Below, piece after piece: positions 1 through 6,966 of a stretch of 11,033 bases of DNA. Numbering within the stretch: the stretch's first letter is position 1; each line of letters begins with the position of its first letter. This stretch comes from an uncultured Ruminococcus sp. Its GTDB lineage: Bacteria > Bacillota > Clostridia > Oscillospirales > Ruminococcaceae. The position numbers were made by a program, and so were the translations under genes. Location of the stretch: contig CALGTV010000096.1 in the NCBI GenBank assembly GCA_937902395.1, positions 1 through 11,033 on the forward strand. The letters are read 5' to 3'. A model generated the notes under the pieces. The model was not told where the DNA came from. It did not search any database and was given only the letters and a program-made list of their open reading frames with translations.

Positions 1-404
1 TGGCACAGCAGAAGGGTAAAAAGGTTTCTACAATCAGAAGACGTAGAGAGCGTAAAAATATCGAAAGCGGCGCAGTTCATATTCAGTCCACTTTCAACAA
101 TACAATCGTTACTATCACTGATACACAGGGTAACGCAATTTCATGGGCAAGCGCAGGAGAGCTCGGATTCAGAGGCTCCAAGAAGTCCACTCCTTTCGCA
201 GCACAGACAGCTGCAGAAACAGCTGCTAAGGCAGCTATGGAGCACGGTCTCAAGTTCGTAGAAGTATACGTAAAGGGACCCGGCGCAGGTCGTGAGGCAG
301 CAATCAGAGCACTTCAGACAGTTGGTCTTGAGGTAAGAATGATTAAGGACGTTACTCCTATTCCACACAACGGATGCCGTCCTCCCAAAAGAAGACGTGT
401 CTAA
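1..404 (+). CDS. rpsK: 30S ribosomal protein S11 (first base of start codon missing)
   Basis: S11 is a component of the 30S platform that contacts 16S rRNA near the E site and mRNA exit. The window begins with TGGCACAG, which is an ATG start codon lacking its A, so the reading frame starts at position 0 and codes for 134 residues, about the usual S11 length. The translation shows a basic N-terminus (KGKKVSTIRRRRERK), the core 'STFNNTIVTITD', 'GFRGSKKSTPFAAQ', the conserved 'VKGPGAGREAAIRAL', and the C-terminal 'PIPHNGCRPPKRRRV'. The stop is TAA at 402-404. It lies 19 bases upstream of rpsD and belongs to the same ribosomal operon; rpsM would be expected just upstream. The identification is secure; only the exact 5' edge is outside the window. 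Confidence 0.97.
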   Translation, partial: AQQKGKKVSTIRRRRERKNIESGAVHIQSTFNNTIVTITDTQGNAISWASAGELGFRGSKKSTPFAAQTAAETAAKAAMEHGLKFVEVYVKGPGAGREAAIRALQTVGLEVRMIKDVTPIPHNGCRPPKRRRV

Positions 405-423
405 TCAAATGGAGGTGTTTTAA

Positions 424-1023
424 ATGGCAGTACAGAAGGAACCAATTCTTAAAAAGTGCAGATATCTGGGCATCAGCCCCGCTGTTCTCGGCGTATCCAA
501 GAAGGAGTCCATCCGTTTTAAGAACGCTAACAACAGAAAGAAGATATCTGAATACGGTCTTCAGCTCAAGGAAAAGCAGAAGCTGAAGTTTATTTACGGC
601 GTACTCGAGAAGCAGTTCTATCACTACTTCGAGATCGCTTCAAAAATGGAAGGCAAGGCTGGTGATAACCTTATCACAGTTCTTGAGTCCAGACTTGACA
701 GCGTTGTGTTCAGAATGGGTCTCGCACTCACAAGACGTGAAGCAAGACAGCTCGTTGTTCACAGCCACTACACAGTAAACGGCAAAAAGGTAAATATCCC
801 ATCCTACAGAGTTAAGGTTGGCGATGTAATCGCTCTCAAGGAGAAGGACAGAACATCCGAGAAGTTCAAGGCTACAGTTGAGGAAACTAAGGACAGAATC
901 GTTCCCACATGGCTTGACGCTAAGAAGGACGATTTCAGCGCAACTGTAACTCGTCTTCCTTCAGCTGAGGACATTGACTACGAGGTTGCTACACACCTCA
1001 TCGTCGAGCTCTACTCCAAGTAA
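424..1023 (+). CDS. rpsD: 30S ribosomal protein S4
   Basis: S4 is a primary 16S rRNA-binding protein that nucleates assembly of the 30S body and helps maintain decoding accuracy. In several bacteria it also represses its own operon. The 199-residue protein has the expected length and an RNA-binding S4 fold at about residues 90-136 (RLDSVVFRMGLALTRREARQ, then VHSHYTVNGKKVNIPSYRV). The C-terminus ends 'HLIVELYSK', as is typical. The start is set by GGAGG at 411-415, eight bases before ATG 424. Only one cysteine is present (residue 12), so the four-cysteine zinc site of some S4 proteins is absent and this is a zinc-independent form. Its place between rpsK and rpoA is a clostridial feature. Regulation by S4 feedback is possible, but no leader is visible in the window. 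Confidence 0.97.
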   Translation: MAVQKEPILKKCRYLGISPAVLGVSKKESIRFKNANNRKKISEYGLQLKEKQKLKFIYGVLEKQFYHYFEIASKMEGKAGDNLITVLESRLDSVVFRMGLALTRREARQLVVHSHYTVNGKKVNIPSYRVKVGDVIALKEKDRTSEKFKATVEETKDRIVPTWLDAKKDDFSATVTRLPSAEDIDYEVATHLIVELYSK

Positions 1024-1082
1024 TCGGTTGATTGCTGAGATATACAGACTCGTAAATTTTATTGCGAAACAGGAGGGTTTTT

Positions 1083-2048
1083 ATGCTGGAAAAAATCAAC
1101 AAGCCGGATATCGACATTGTCGAGCTTAAAAGTGACGGCAAATACGGCAAATTCGTTTTAGCACCGCTTGAGCGTGGATATGGTATAACTCTTGGAAACA
1201 GCCTCAGACGTGTGCTGCTCTCCTCACTTCCGGGTGTTGCGGTTACAGCAGTCAAGCTTTCGGGCAAGGACGGCACCGTACACCATGAGTTGTCAACAAT
1301 TCCGGGCGTTAAGGAAGACGTTACGGAAATTATCCTCAGTATCAAAGGTCTTACAGCAAAGCTTTACGGAGACGGTCCAAAGACAGTCTACGTTGAGGCT
1401 GAGGGCGAATGTGAGATTACTGCAGGGGATATAAAGGCTGACTCCGAGGTGAATATTCTTGATCCGGGTATGCATATTGCTACTCTTGGCAAGGACGCAA
1501 AGCTCTACATGGAAATCACAATTGACAGAGGCAGAGGTTACGTTTCAGCAGAGAGAAACAAGAAGCAGGTAAATCTTCCTGTAGATGTTATCGCTGTTGA
1601 CAGTATCTATACCCCTGTATTAAAGGTGAATTACACAGTAGAGGACACACGTCTCGGACAGGTAACAGACTATGACAAGCTTACTATGGAGGTATGGACA
1701 GATGGTACTATCTCCGCTAAGGAGGCATTGTCACAGGCAGCAAACCTGCTTAACGAGCATCTTAAACTCTTTATCGATCTTTCTGAGGAAGCAGGACTTG
1801 CTGAAATCCTCGTAGAAAAGGACGAAAAGGGCAAGGAGAAAATCCTTGAGATGACTATTGAGGATCTTGATCTGTCAGTTCGTTCCTTCAATTGTCTGAA
1901 GCGTGCCGGAATTAATACAGTAGATGACCTCATTAACAAGTCTGAGGAAGAAATGATGAAGGTAAGAAACCTTGGAAAGAAGTCCTTCGACGAGGTCAAG
2001 GAGAAGCTCCAGTCATTGGGCTTTGACCTCTCCTCAGAGGAAGAATAA
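1083..2048 (+). CDS. rpoA: DNA-directed RNA polymerase subunit alpha
   Basis: The alpha subunit dimerises to scaffold assembly of core RNA polymerase, and its C-terminal domain binds UP elements and activators. I chose ATG 1083 (321 aa) because AGGAGG at 1071-1076 stands six bases before it. A TTG-initiated extension from 1062 would translate through that ribosome binding site. The N-terminal domain (about residues 1-230) carries the hallmark 'LERGYGITLGNSLRRVLLSS' near residues 29-48, used for dimerisation and beta/beta' contact. The C-terminal domain (about 255-315) carries 'LSVRSFNCLKRAGI', whose Arg267 corresponds to the DNA-contacting Arg265 of E. coli, followed by 'KVRNLGKKSFDEVKEKL'. 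It is separated from rpsD by 59 bases and from rplQ by 60 bases, within one operon. Nothing is missing or odd. Confidence 0.98.
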   Translation: MLEKINKPDIDIVELKSDGKYGKFVLAPLERGYGITLGNSLRRVLLSSLPGVAVTAVKLSGKDGTVHHELSTIPGVKEDVTEIILSIKGLTAKLYGDGPKTVYVEAEGECEITAGDIKADSEVNILDPGMHIATLGKDAKLYMEITIDRGRGYVSAERNKKQVNLPVDVIAVDSIYTPVLKVNYTVEDTRLGQVTDYDKLTMEVWTDGTISAKEALSQAANLLNEHLKLFIDLSEEAGLAEILVEKDEKGKEKILEMTIEDLDLSVRSFNCLKRAGINTVDDLINKSEEEMMKVRNLGKKSFDEVKEKLQSLGFDLSSEEE

Positions 2049-2056
2049 TAAACGAA

Positions 2057-2073
2057 CCTGTCCGCAGGGCAGG
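2057..2073 (+). other. Small stem-loop in the rpoA-rplQ spacer
   Basis: CCTGTCC (2057-2063) can pair with GGGCAGG (2067-2073) around a GCA loop, giving 7 bp including one G-U pair. No T-run follows, so it is not an intrinsic terminator. It lies in the 60-base spacer just before the rplQ ribosome binding site and could be a processing or pausing element. This is a structural observation only. Confidence 0.4.
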
Positions 2074-2108
2074 ATTACTATCACTTATAATGAAAAGGAG
2101 TGAAATAC

Positions 2109-2453
2109 ATGCCGGGTACAAGAAAGCTGGGCAGAACATCTGACCACAGAAAGGCAATGCTCAGAGGCATGGTAACTTTCCTTCTCGAGAACGGTCAGAT
2201 TGAAACTACCGTTACAAGAGCAAAGGAAGTACGTGCTGTTGCAGAGAAGATGATTACTATCGGTAAGAACAACGATCTGCACTCCAAGCGTCAGGTAATG
2301 GCTTACGTAACAAAGGAAGCTGTTGCTAAGAAGCTTTTCGATGAGATTGCTCCCAAGTATGCAGAGAAGAACGGTGGTTACACACAGATCATCAAGATTG
2401 GTCCCCGCCGCGGAGATGCTGCTGAAATGGCAATCATCAAGCTTGCTGACTAA
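2109..2453 (+). CDS. rplQ: 50S ribosomal protein L17
   Basis: L17 is a 50S subunit protein near the peptide exit tunnel. The 114-residue protein has the typical short bacterial length. It begins 'MPGTRKLGRTSDHRKAMLRG', the conserved N-terminus that contacts 23S rRNA, continues with 'LLENGQIETTVTRAKEVR', and ends with 'YTQIIKIGPRRGDAAEMAIIKL'. The start is ATG 2109, nine bases downstream of AAAGGAG (2094-2100). The GTG at 2100 sits inside that ribosome binding site and would add only MKY before the universal MPG start, so it is rejected. The gene closes the alpha operon and is followed at once by a terminator. The energy-coupling transporter genes (ecfA), truA, rplM and rpsI that often follow in Firmicutes are not here. 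Confidence 0.97.
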   Translation: MPGTRKLGRTSDHRKAMLRGMVTFLLENGQIETTVTRAKEVRAVAEKMITIGKNNDLHSKRQVMAYVTKEAVAKKLFDEIAPKYAEKNGGYTQIIKIGPRRGDAAEMAIIKLAD

Positions 2454-2465
2454 TTAATATATATT

Positions 2466-2495
2466 AAGCCGTCCGAAAGGGCGGCTTTAGTTTTT
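2466..2495 (+). terminator. Intrinsic terminator of the ribosomal protein operon
   Basis: AAGCCGTCC (2466-2474) pairs with GGGCGGCTT (2479-2487), nine base pairs with one G-U, closed by a GAAA tetraloop and followed by TTTAGTTTTT. It sits 12 bases after the rplQ stop and separates the ribosomal operon from the two-component operon. Confidence 0.9.
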
Positions 2496-2555
2496 ATATA
2501 ACAATGTTATATTCAAAAATCGTTAAAATTCTCATAATATTTTTTCAGAAATCAA

Positions 2556-2584
2556 TTGACTTTTTTGTCATTTTGCGGTATAAT
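2556..2584 (+). promoter_or_regulatory. Sigma-A type promoter of the response regulator-kinase-htrA operon
   Basis: TTGACT at 2556-2561 (5/6 to TTGACA) and a perfect TATAAT at 2579-2584 are separated by exactly 17 bases. The expected transcript start near 2591 gives a 5' leader of about 70 bases before the ATG at 2662. The stretch 2496-2555 upstream is AT-rich, as for an UP element. No direct repeats clear enough to call an operator were seen. Confidence 0.88.
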
Positions 2585-2661
2585 ATAAGAAATATAAGTG
2601 GGAGTATTATTATTCTCATATTTAAATAATTCTGAATAAATTTCGAAAGAAGGTATGTAAA

Positions 2662-3369
2662 ATGGCAAATGAAAAAAGCCTTAAAATCTTAATAGTTGAT
2701 GATGATAAAAATATATGTGATTTACTCCGTCTCTATCTTGAAAAGGACGGCTACAGCGTTATACTTTCACATGACGGCGAGGAGGCAGTTGTAAAGTTCA
2801 ATGCACTTAAACCGGATATGGTTCTTCTTGACATAATGCTTCCCGGTATGGATGGCTGGCAGGTATGCCGCGAGATTCGTAAAAAGTCCAACGTTCCGAT
2901 TATTATGATTACAGCTAAGGGCGAAACTATAGATAAGGTTATCGGACTTGAACTTGGAGCAGATGACTATATCGTTAAGCCTTTTGATGCTAAAGAAGTT
3001 ATCGCGCGTATCAATGCAGTTACACGACGCGTAGGCACAGTAAACGTTGAACCGGAGGTCAAGGAAGTTAGATACGAAAAGCTTTCGGTTAATATGACAA
3101 GATACGAGTTAAAGGTAAACGGCAAAATTATCGATACTCCCCCGAAAGAGCTTGAACTTCTCTATTATCTTGCCTCTAATCCCAACAGAGTTTATACAAG
3201 AGACCAGCTTCTTGATGAAGTATGGGGATTCGAATACTATGGCGATTCCAGAACAATTGACGTTCACATCAAGCGTCTCCGCGAAAAGCTTGAAGGCATT
3301 TCAGAAAAATGGGCACTCAAAACAGTATGGGGTGTAGGTTATAAATTTGAGGCGGAAGAGGAAGAATAA
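2662..3369 (+). CDS. OmpR/PhoB-family response regulator
   Basis: This is a DNA-binding response regulator of 235 residues that should be phosphorylated by the kinase encoded next. The receiver domain (about 7-120) shows the acidic pocket Asp13-Asp14, the phospho-acceptor Asp57 in 'MVLLDIMLPGMDG', the switch residue Thr84 in 'IIMITAKGE', and Lys106 in 'DYIVKPFDAKEV'. The C-terminal winged-helix domain (about 135-231) shows 'TPPKELELLYYLASNPNRVY', 'DQLLDEVWGF' and 'SRTIDVHIKRLREKL', ending in 'VWGVGYKFE'. All residues required for activity are present. GAAAGAAGG at 2645-2653 precedes the ATG. It leads an operon with a membrane kinase and an HtrA protease, so control of envelope stress genes, including its own operon, is a reasonable inference. 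Specific names such as CssR or WalR cannot be assigned from sequence alone. Confidence 0.95.
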   Translation: MANEKSLKILIVDDDKNICDLLRLYLEKDGYSVILSHDGEEAVVKFNALKPDMVLLDIMLPGMDGWQVCREIRKKSNVPIIMITAKGETIDKVIGLELGADDYIVKPFDAKEVIARINAVTRRVGTVNVEPEVKEVRYEKLSVNMTRYELKVNGKIIDTPPKELELLYYLASNPNRVYTRDQLLDEVWGFEYYGDSRTIDVHIKRLREKLEGISEKWALKTVWGVGYKFEAEEEE

Positions 3370-3457
3370 TTCTGCGCCTTAGGAGATTCTTTGAATCTAT
3401 TAGAGAGGGGGCGGTCTTACGTCCCCTTATTTGTACGCCCGTACTCCCAAAGCAAAT

Positions 3458-3472
3458 GAGGTGATTCCATTG
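3458..3472 (+). promoter_or_regulatory. Ribosome binding site and TTG start of the histidine kinase
   Basis: GAGGTG at 3458-3463 lies six bases before TTG at 3470-3472. No ATG occurs in frame before the first transmembrane segment. A longer frame opens with TTG at 3431 but lacks a well-spaced ribosome binding site and adds residues unlike a kinase N-terminus. The TTG at 3470 is therefore the preferred start. Confidence 0.7.
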
Positions 3473-4927
3473 AAATCTACACAGAAGTCCAAAAACAGCG
3501 CATATTATCTGATGTTCCGACTTATAATTATAATTGTTGCAAGTATACTTATTCTTCTTGGTGCTATTGTTGTAAATTCAGGCACTGATATGATTAGAAA
3601 AAATGAACTGAGCAGGGTAAAATCAGCAGGAGATTTGTATATAAGCTGTATCACCGATGAATATACGGCAGACATGAATGATTATTTAAATAAAGCCGCT
3701 TATTTCAGCAATAAATTTGCCTGTGAGCAGTCCGTCCGTGTGTATCTGTTTGATACAGAGGGAAAGTGTATTGCATCTCCCGACGGAAGTAATTCCAAAA
3801 CATTGAAAAAATCTATTATAAAAAAGCTTGAAAAAGAAGATTTTCTTGATTTGGATTCAGAGCATCTGTCTCAGAGCGTTCCGTCATTGACATATATCAC
3901 AAAATTCTTTCTCCGTGAAAGCGACGGAAAGTATATCCCCCGATATTGTTTGGCGGCAGGAACTACAGAGCAGATTGAAATGTCCACAATGATACTTCTG
4001 ATATCATATTCCACAGTGGCAATTCTCCTATTTATCGGCTGTTTTATTATATTCAGAAGAAAGATAAAATCCACAATAAAATTTGAGGAAGATTTTCTCC
4101 GTATCGTTGAAGCATATTCCAAGGACGACTTCTCAGAAAAACTCTCCACGGATATTTCCCCTAATTTCAAGCGTATATGTGACCTTGTCAACACTCTTGC
4201 AGCAAATGTTGAAAAAAGCGAGGAGACCAGCAGTACATTTATATCTAACGTTTCCCACGAACTGCGTACTCCCATGACAACTATCGGCGGATTTGTAGAC
4301 GGAATCCTTGACGGCACAATAAAGAAAAGTCGCCAGCAGGAGTATCTTATACTTGTATCTCAGGAGATACAGCGTCTTAGAATCCTTATAAGCTCTATGC
4401 TGAATATGAGCCGATTTGAAGCAGGCACTCTCCGCCCGAATTTTCAGGAGACAAATCTTACAGAGCTTGTAATAAAGGTTGTGCTGATGTTTGAAAAGCG
4501 TATTGAGGATAAGAATTTACAGGTTGAGGAGCTTGACAGTAGTCGTTTGTATGCCGTAGCCGACCCCGACCTTATGCAGCAGGTAATATACAATCTTGTG
4601 GAAAATGCGGTAAAATTCGTCAACGAAAACGGCACTCTTTCCTTTACCTTTGATGAAAAGGACGGAATGTGTATTATCGGCATAAAAAACACAGGAGAGG
4701 GATTAAAAGATACAGAAATCGAGCAGGTTTTCAACAGATTTTACAAAACCGATTCCTCCCGCGGAAAAGACACAACAGGTCTCGGACTTGGCTTGTCGAT
4801 ATCACGCAAAATAGTACATCTTCATAACGGTCATATCGTCGTTAAAAGTGTATATGGTGAATATACTGAATTTCTTGTGCAGATACCAAGAGACTGCACT
4901 AAAGAAGAGAAAGAAAAAAAGAATTAA
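3470..4927 (+). CDS. Membrane sensor histidine kinase (HAMP-HisKA-HATPase)
   Basis: This is a sensor kinase of about 485 residues from TTG 3470, presumed partner of the preceding regulator. TM1 spans about residues 12-35 (FRLIIIIVASILILLGAIVV), followed by an extracytoplasmic region of about 135 residues. TM2 spans about 171-195 (STMILLISYSTVAILLFIG), followed by a HAMP-like linker. The HisKA box 'FISNVSHELRTPMTTI' carries the phosphorylated His263. The ATPase domain has the N box 'LVENAVKF' (Asn379), the G1 box 'IKNTGEGL', the F box 'VFNRFYKTD' and the G2 box 'TGLGLGLSISRKIV'. The usual Asp of the DxGxG motif is Asn here, a substitution also found in working clostridial kinases. The extracytoplasmic domain is not recognised and its signal is unknown. 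The stop at 4925-4927 overlaps the ribosome binding site of the protease gene, indicating a shared transcript. Confidence 0.93.
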   Translation: MKSTQKSKNSAYYLMFRLIIIIVASILILLGAIVVNSGTDMIRKNELSRVKSAGDLYISCITDEYTADMNDYLNKAAYFSNKFACEQSVRVYLFDTEGKCIASPDGSNSKTLKKSIIKKLEKEDFLDLDSEHLSQSVPSLTYITKFFLRESDGKYIPRYCLAAGTTEQIEMSTMILLISYSTVAILLFIGCFIIFRRKIKSTIKFEEDFLRIVEAYSKDDFSEKLSTDISPNFKRICDLVNTLAANVEKSEETSSTFISNVSHELRTPMTTIGGFVDGILDGTIKKSRQQEYLILVSQEIQRLRILISSMLNMSRFEAGTLRPNFQETNLTELVIKVVLMFEKRIEDKNLQVEELDSSRLYAVADPDLMQQVIYNLVENAVKFVNENGTLSFTFDEKDGMCIIGIKNTGEGLKDTEIEQVFNRFYKTDSSRGKDTTGLGLGLSISRKIVHLHNGHIVVKSVYGEYTEFLVQIPRDCTKEEKEKKN

Positions 4928-4936
4928 GGAGATAAC

Positions 4937-6400
4937 ATGGACAGAAGAGACAATATATTCAATGAACTTGAAAAAGACCAGCAGAATACAGACATAAATC
5001 AACAGAATCCAAACACTCCGCCACCTGTACAGCAGGTGAATTACGGAACGCAACAGCAGCAAAATCCTAATCAGACGCAATATTATTCTAATCAAACACA
5101 AAATTTTTCTAATAATCAGAATCAGCAGGGAATGTATGGCTATAATTCATATGGTTATCCCAATCCTGCATATAATATGCCAACACCCGAGCAAAGGGCG
5201 GCAATAGCGGAAAAAGAATCAAGACAGCGTATGCGAAACGAAAAGGCAATCGTAGTGCTATTTGTAATGCTTGTAGTTATTGCGGCAGTCCTTGCAGTAG
5301 GCGGTATAGTTTATGATGTTATGACAAGCAGCAAGCGAATGGAGGGCATAAACAACGCCACCAAGGTTGTGCTGTATCAGAATTCAAAGCCGGAAAATTC
5401 GGTTGAGCTGACCGAACAGCTTGACGAATACGGCAGATATAACACAGAGGGCGCGGCGGCAGCAGTCCGTGATTCTATTGTTGAGATTTACACCTATGAG
5501 GACACTTTCCAGAACAAGCTTCAGGGAACAGGCTCCGGAGTTGTGCTCAACGAGGAAGGATATATTGTAACAAATGCTCATGTTCTTAATGCTGACGGTT
5601 ATCACGATGTTCACACGGCAGACGGCAATATATATTCAGCGGCAATTGTAGGACGTGATTCAAAGACTGATATAGCAGTACTGAAAATTAATGCGCCCGA
5701 CCTTGTTCCCGCAGTTCTTGGCAATTCCGATGAAGTGGTTGTGGGCGAGGAAGTTATCGCAATCGGTAACCCGGCAGGACTTACAGGAACAGTCACAAAC
5801 GGTATAGTTTCCGCAGTAAACCGCGAAATAAGAGGTGATTCCACAGGCTTTGAGATGAATTGTATACAGACAAACGCGGATATATCCCCAGGAAATTCAG
5901 GCGGCGCGCTGGTTAATATGTACGGTCAGGTAATTGGCATTACATCGTCAAAGTATATCAGCGGATTTTACGAGGGACTTGGCTTTGCAATTACAATTAA
6001 CGAAGCCAAGCCGATAATTGAGGAGCTTATCAGCAACGGCTTTATCGGCGGACGTTTCCGCATAGGAATTACTCTTATTGATATGAGCAGTGACGCAAAT
6101 AAGCTCACAATAGAGAATGAACTGGGCTACGAACTGCCCGAGGATTTCAAGGGAATTTACATCAACAATATAAGCAAGGATTGTGACATTGCTAATACAG
6201 CCCTTGAAGTAGGAGATTTCATCACAAAGATAGACGGAACGCACGTTGAGACATACGATGAGCTGTACGATACCATAAGCGCAAGCTATGGCGCAGGAGA
6301 TACCGTACCTGCAATCTGTGCAAAGGTAGACAAGGACGGAAATATCGAGGAATACGAGATAGAATTCATGCTTATGGAAGACACAAGCGGAGATTATTAA
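4937..6400 (+). CDS. htrA: Membrane-anchored HtrA/DegP-like serine protease with PDZ domain
   Basis: This is a trypsin-like quality-control protease of 487 residues anchored in the membrane with its catalytic part outside. Residues 1-100 form a Gln/Asn-rich, probably disordered cytoplasmic tail. TM about 104-128 (AIVVLFVMLVVIAAVLAVGG) is followed by the protease domain, about 175-370. The catalytic triad is complete: His215 in 'IVTNAHVLNADG', Asp245 in 'KTDIAVLKI', and Ser321 in 'ISPGNSGGALVN'. A single PDZ domain follows at about 375-478 (with 'GDFITKIDGTHVETYDELYD'). AAGGAG at 4926-4931 precedes the ATG, and the gap after the kinase gene is nine bases, so the three genes form one operon. 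It likely degrades misfolded exported proteins when the two-component system senses envelope stress; that link is inferred from position only. A strong terminator follows at 6495. Confidence 0.93.
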   Translation: MDRRDNIFNELEKDQQNTDINQQNPNTPPPVQQVNYGTQQQQNPNQTQYYSNQTQNFSNNQNQQGMYGYNSYGYPNPAYNMPTPEQRAAIAEKESRQRMRNEKAIVVLFVMLVVIAAVLAVGGIVYDVMTSSKRMEGINNATKVVLYQNSKPENSVELTEQLDEYGRYNTEGAAAAVRDSIVEIYTYEDTFQNKLQGTGSGVVLNEEGYIVTNAHVLNADGYHDVHTADGNIYSAAIVGRDSKTDIAVLKINAPDLVPAVLGNSDEVVVGEEVIAIGNPAGLTGTVTNGIVSAVNREIRGDSTGFEMNCIQTNADISPGNSGGALVNMYGQVIGITSSKYISGFYEGLGFAITINEAKPIIEELISNGFIGGRFRIGITLIDMSSDANKLTIENELGYELPEDFKGIYINNISKDCDIANTALEVGDFITKIDGTHVETYDELYDTISASYGAGDTVPAICAKVDKDGNIEEYEIEFMLMEDTSGDY

Positions 6401-6402
6401 AA

Positions 6403-6518
6403 TGGGATTCTAAAGGGCGAAGCCCTTTAGCAGAGCCCTTCGATAGCGTCCCCTTAAAAGATTATAAAAGATTATAAAAGATTAATACAGTTTAGGGATT
6501 CACAAATTGTGAATCCCA
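6403..6518 (+). repeat. Hairpin-rich intergenic block, candidate dispersed palindromic element
   Basis: TGGGATTC (6403-6410) and GAATCCCA (6511-6518) are inverted repeats bracketing a 116-base block. Inside are a perfect 9-bp hairpin, CTAAAGGGC (6410-6418) with GCCCTTTAG (6422-6430), GAA loop, a 10-bp direct repeat array at 6456-6484, and the terminator hairpin at 6495. It resembles REP/MITE-like intergenic palindromes, but copy number cannot be tested here. Confidence 0.4.
6456..6484 (+). repeat. Tandem array of a 10-bp unit, 2.9 copies
   Basis: AAAAGATTAT occurs at 6456-6465 and 6466-6475, with a nine-base partial copy at 6476-6484. It lies between the htrA stop and the terminator in non-coding DNA. 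It could be replication slippage or part of a larger repeat element; no function can be read from it. Confidence 0.85.
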
Positions 6519-6523
6519 TTTTT
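6495..6523 (+). terminator. Intrinsic terminator of the htrA operon
   Basis: GGGATTCAC (6495-6503) pairs perfectly with GTGAATCCC (6509-6517), loop AAATT, followed by ATTTTTA. The T-run favours the + strand. On the opposite strand, where the converging small membrane protein gene ends at 6525, no T-run follows the same hairpin. Confidence 0.9.
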
Positions 6524-6524
6524 A

Positions 6525-6917
6525 TCACATCAAATTCTCAGGTCTTACGGTATTAACTCCAGCAATTCCACCTATTGAGCCCGATACAGCAAGGAGAATC
6601 AGCTTTGCAGGAGAGGTAAATTCCCCGAATTTAAGGGATACAATAAGCAGGAGCAGATAAATAATACCACCGCATATTGCCCCCTCTGTCATACCGTATC
6701 TGCGACGGTAACGACCGCAGAGATAGCCACTGAAATATCCGCTGACGAATAGGCAGGCAATAGTAAAAATCCCCGTAAACATCATGGCATTGAATACGAA
6801 ATAAGAAACAGCCGAGCATACTACACAGCATAAAAAACCGCATATCAAGCCGAAACCGACAGATATAGCAAATCCAAGAACAGTGCTGTCCCACAGCTTT
6901 TTTCTGTAACGTCCCAT
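6525..6917 (-). CDS. Small four-helix membrane protein, TIGR04086-like
   Basis: This is an integral membrane protein of 130 residues with no known biochemical role. From its pattern I recognise it as TIGR04086-like, a family commonly found beside yajC in Clostridia. Four hydrophobic segments are visible, at about residues 13-36, 40-60, 80-97 and 103-121. The loop between the second and third is Arg-rich (GRYRRRYGMTEGA), suggesting a cytoplasmic side. Glycines are frequent in the helices. I chose ATG 6917 because GGAGG (6928-6924 on this strand) precedes it by six Ts. A TTG start at 6944 would lie in a hairpin loop and is rejected. Unusually, the ribosome binding site lies in the 3' arm of the preceding terminator-like hairpin. 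The gene follows yajC and probably depends on read-through from it. Confidence 0.75.
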   Translation of the reverse strand: MGRYRKKLWDSTVLGFAISVGFGLICGFLCCVVCSAVSYFVFNAMMFTGIFTIACLFVSGYFSGYLCGRYRRRYGMTEGAICGGIIYLLLLIVSLKFGEFTSPAKLILLAVSGSIGGIAGVNTVRPENLM

Positions 6918-6956
6918 AAAAAACCTCCGCACAGTATTACTCAATACTATGCGGAG
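6918..6956 (-). terminator. Terminator-like hairpin that contains the next gene's ribosome binding site
   Basis: On the minus strand CTCCGCA (6956-6950) pairs with TGCGGAG (6931-6925), and inside this AGTATT (6948-6943) pairs with AATACT (6938-6933), one mismatch between them, loop GAGT. TTTTTT follows at 6923-6918 and then the ATG at 6917. It has the form of an intrinsic terminator for yajC, yet GGAGG (6928-6924) in its 3' arm is the Shine-Dalgarno of the downstream gene. The + strand also has a T-run at 6962-6968. Confidence 0.8.
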
Positions 6957-6966
6957 TATTATTTTT

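Noticed and set aside
1062..1082. TTG-initiated N-terminal extension of rpoA
   Set aside because: It reads through the AGGAGG site that serves ATG 1083 and adds residues not found in alpha subunits.
3871..4317. 148-codon open frame on the minus strand inside the kinase gene
   Set aside because: Lies wholly antisense to conserved HAMP and HisKA coding sequence; a shadow frame.
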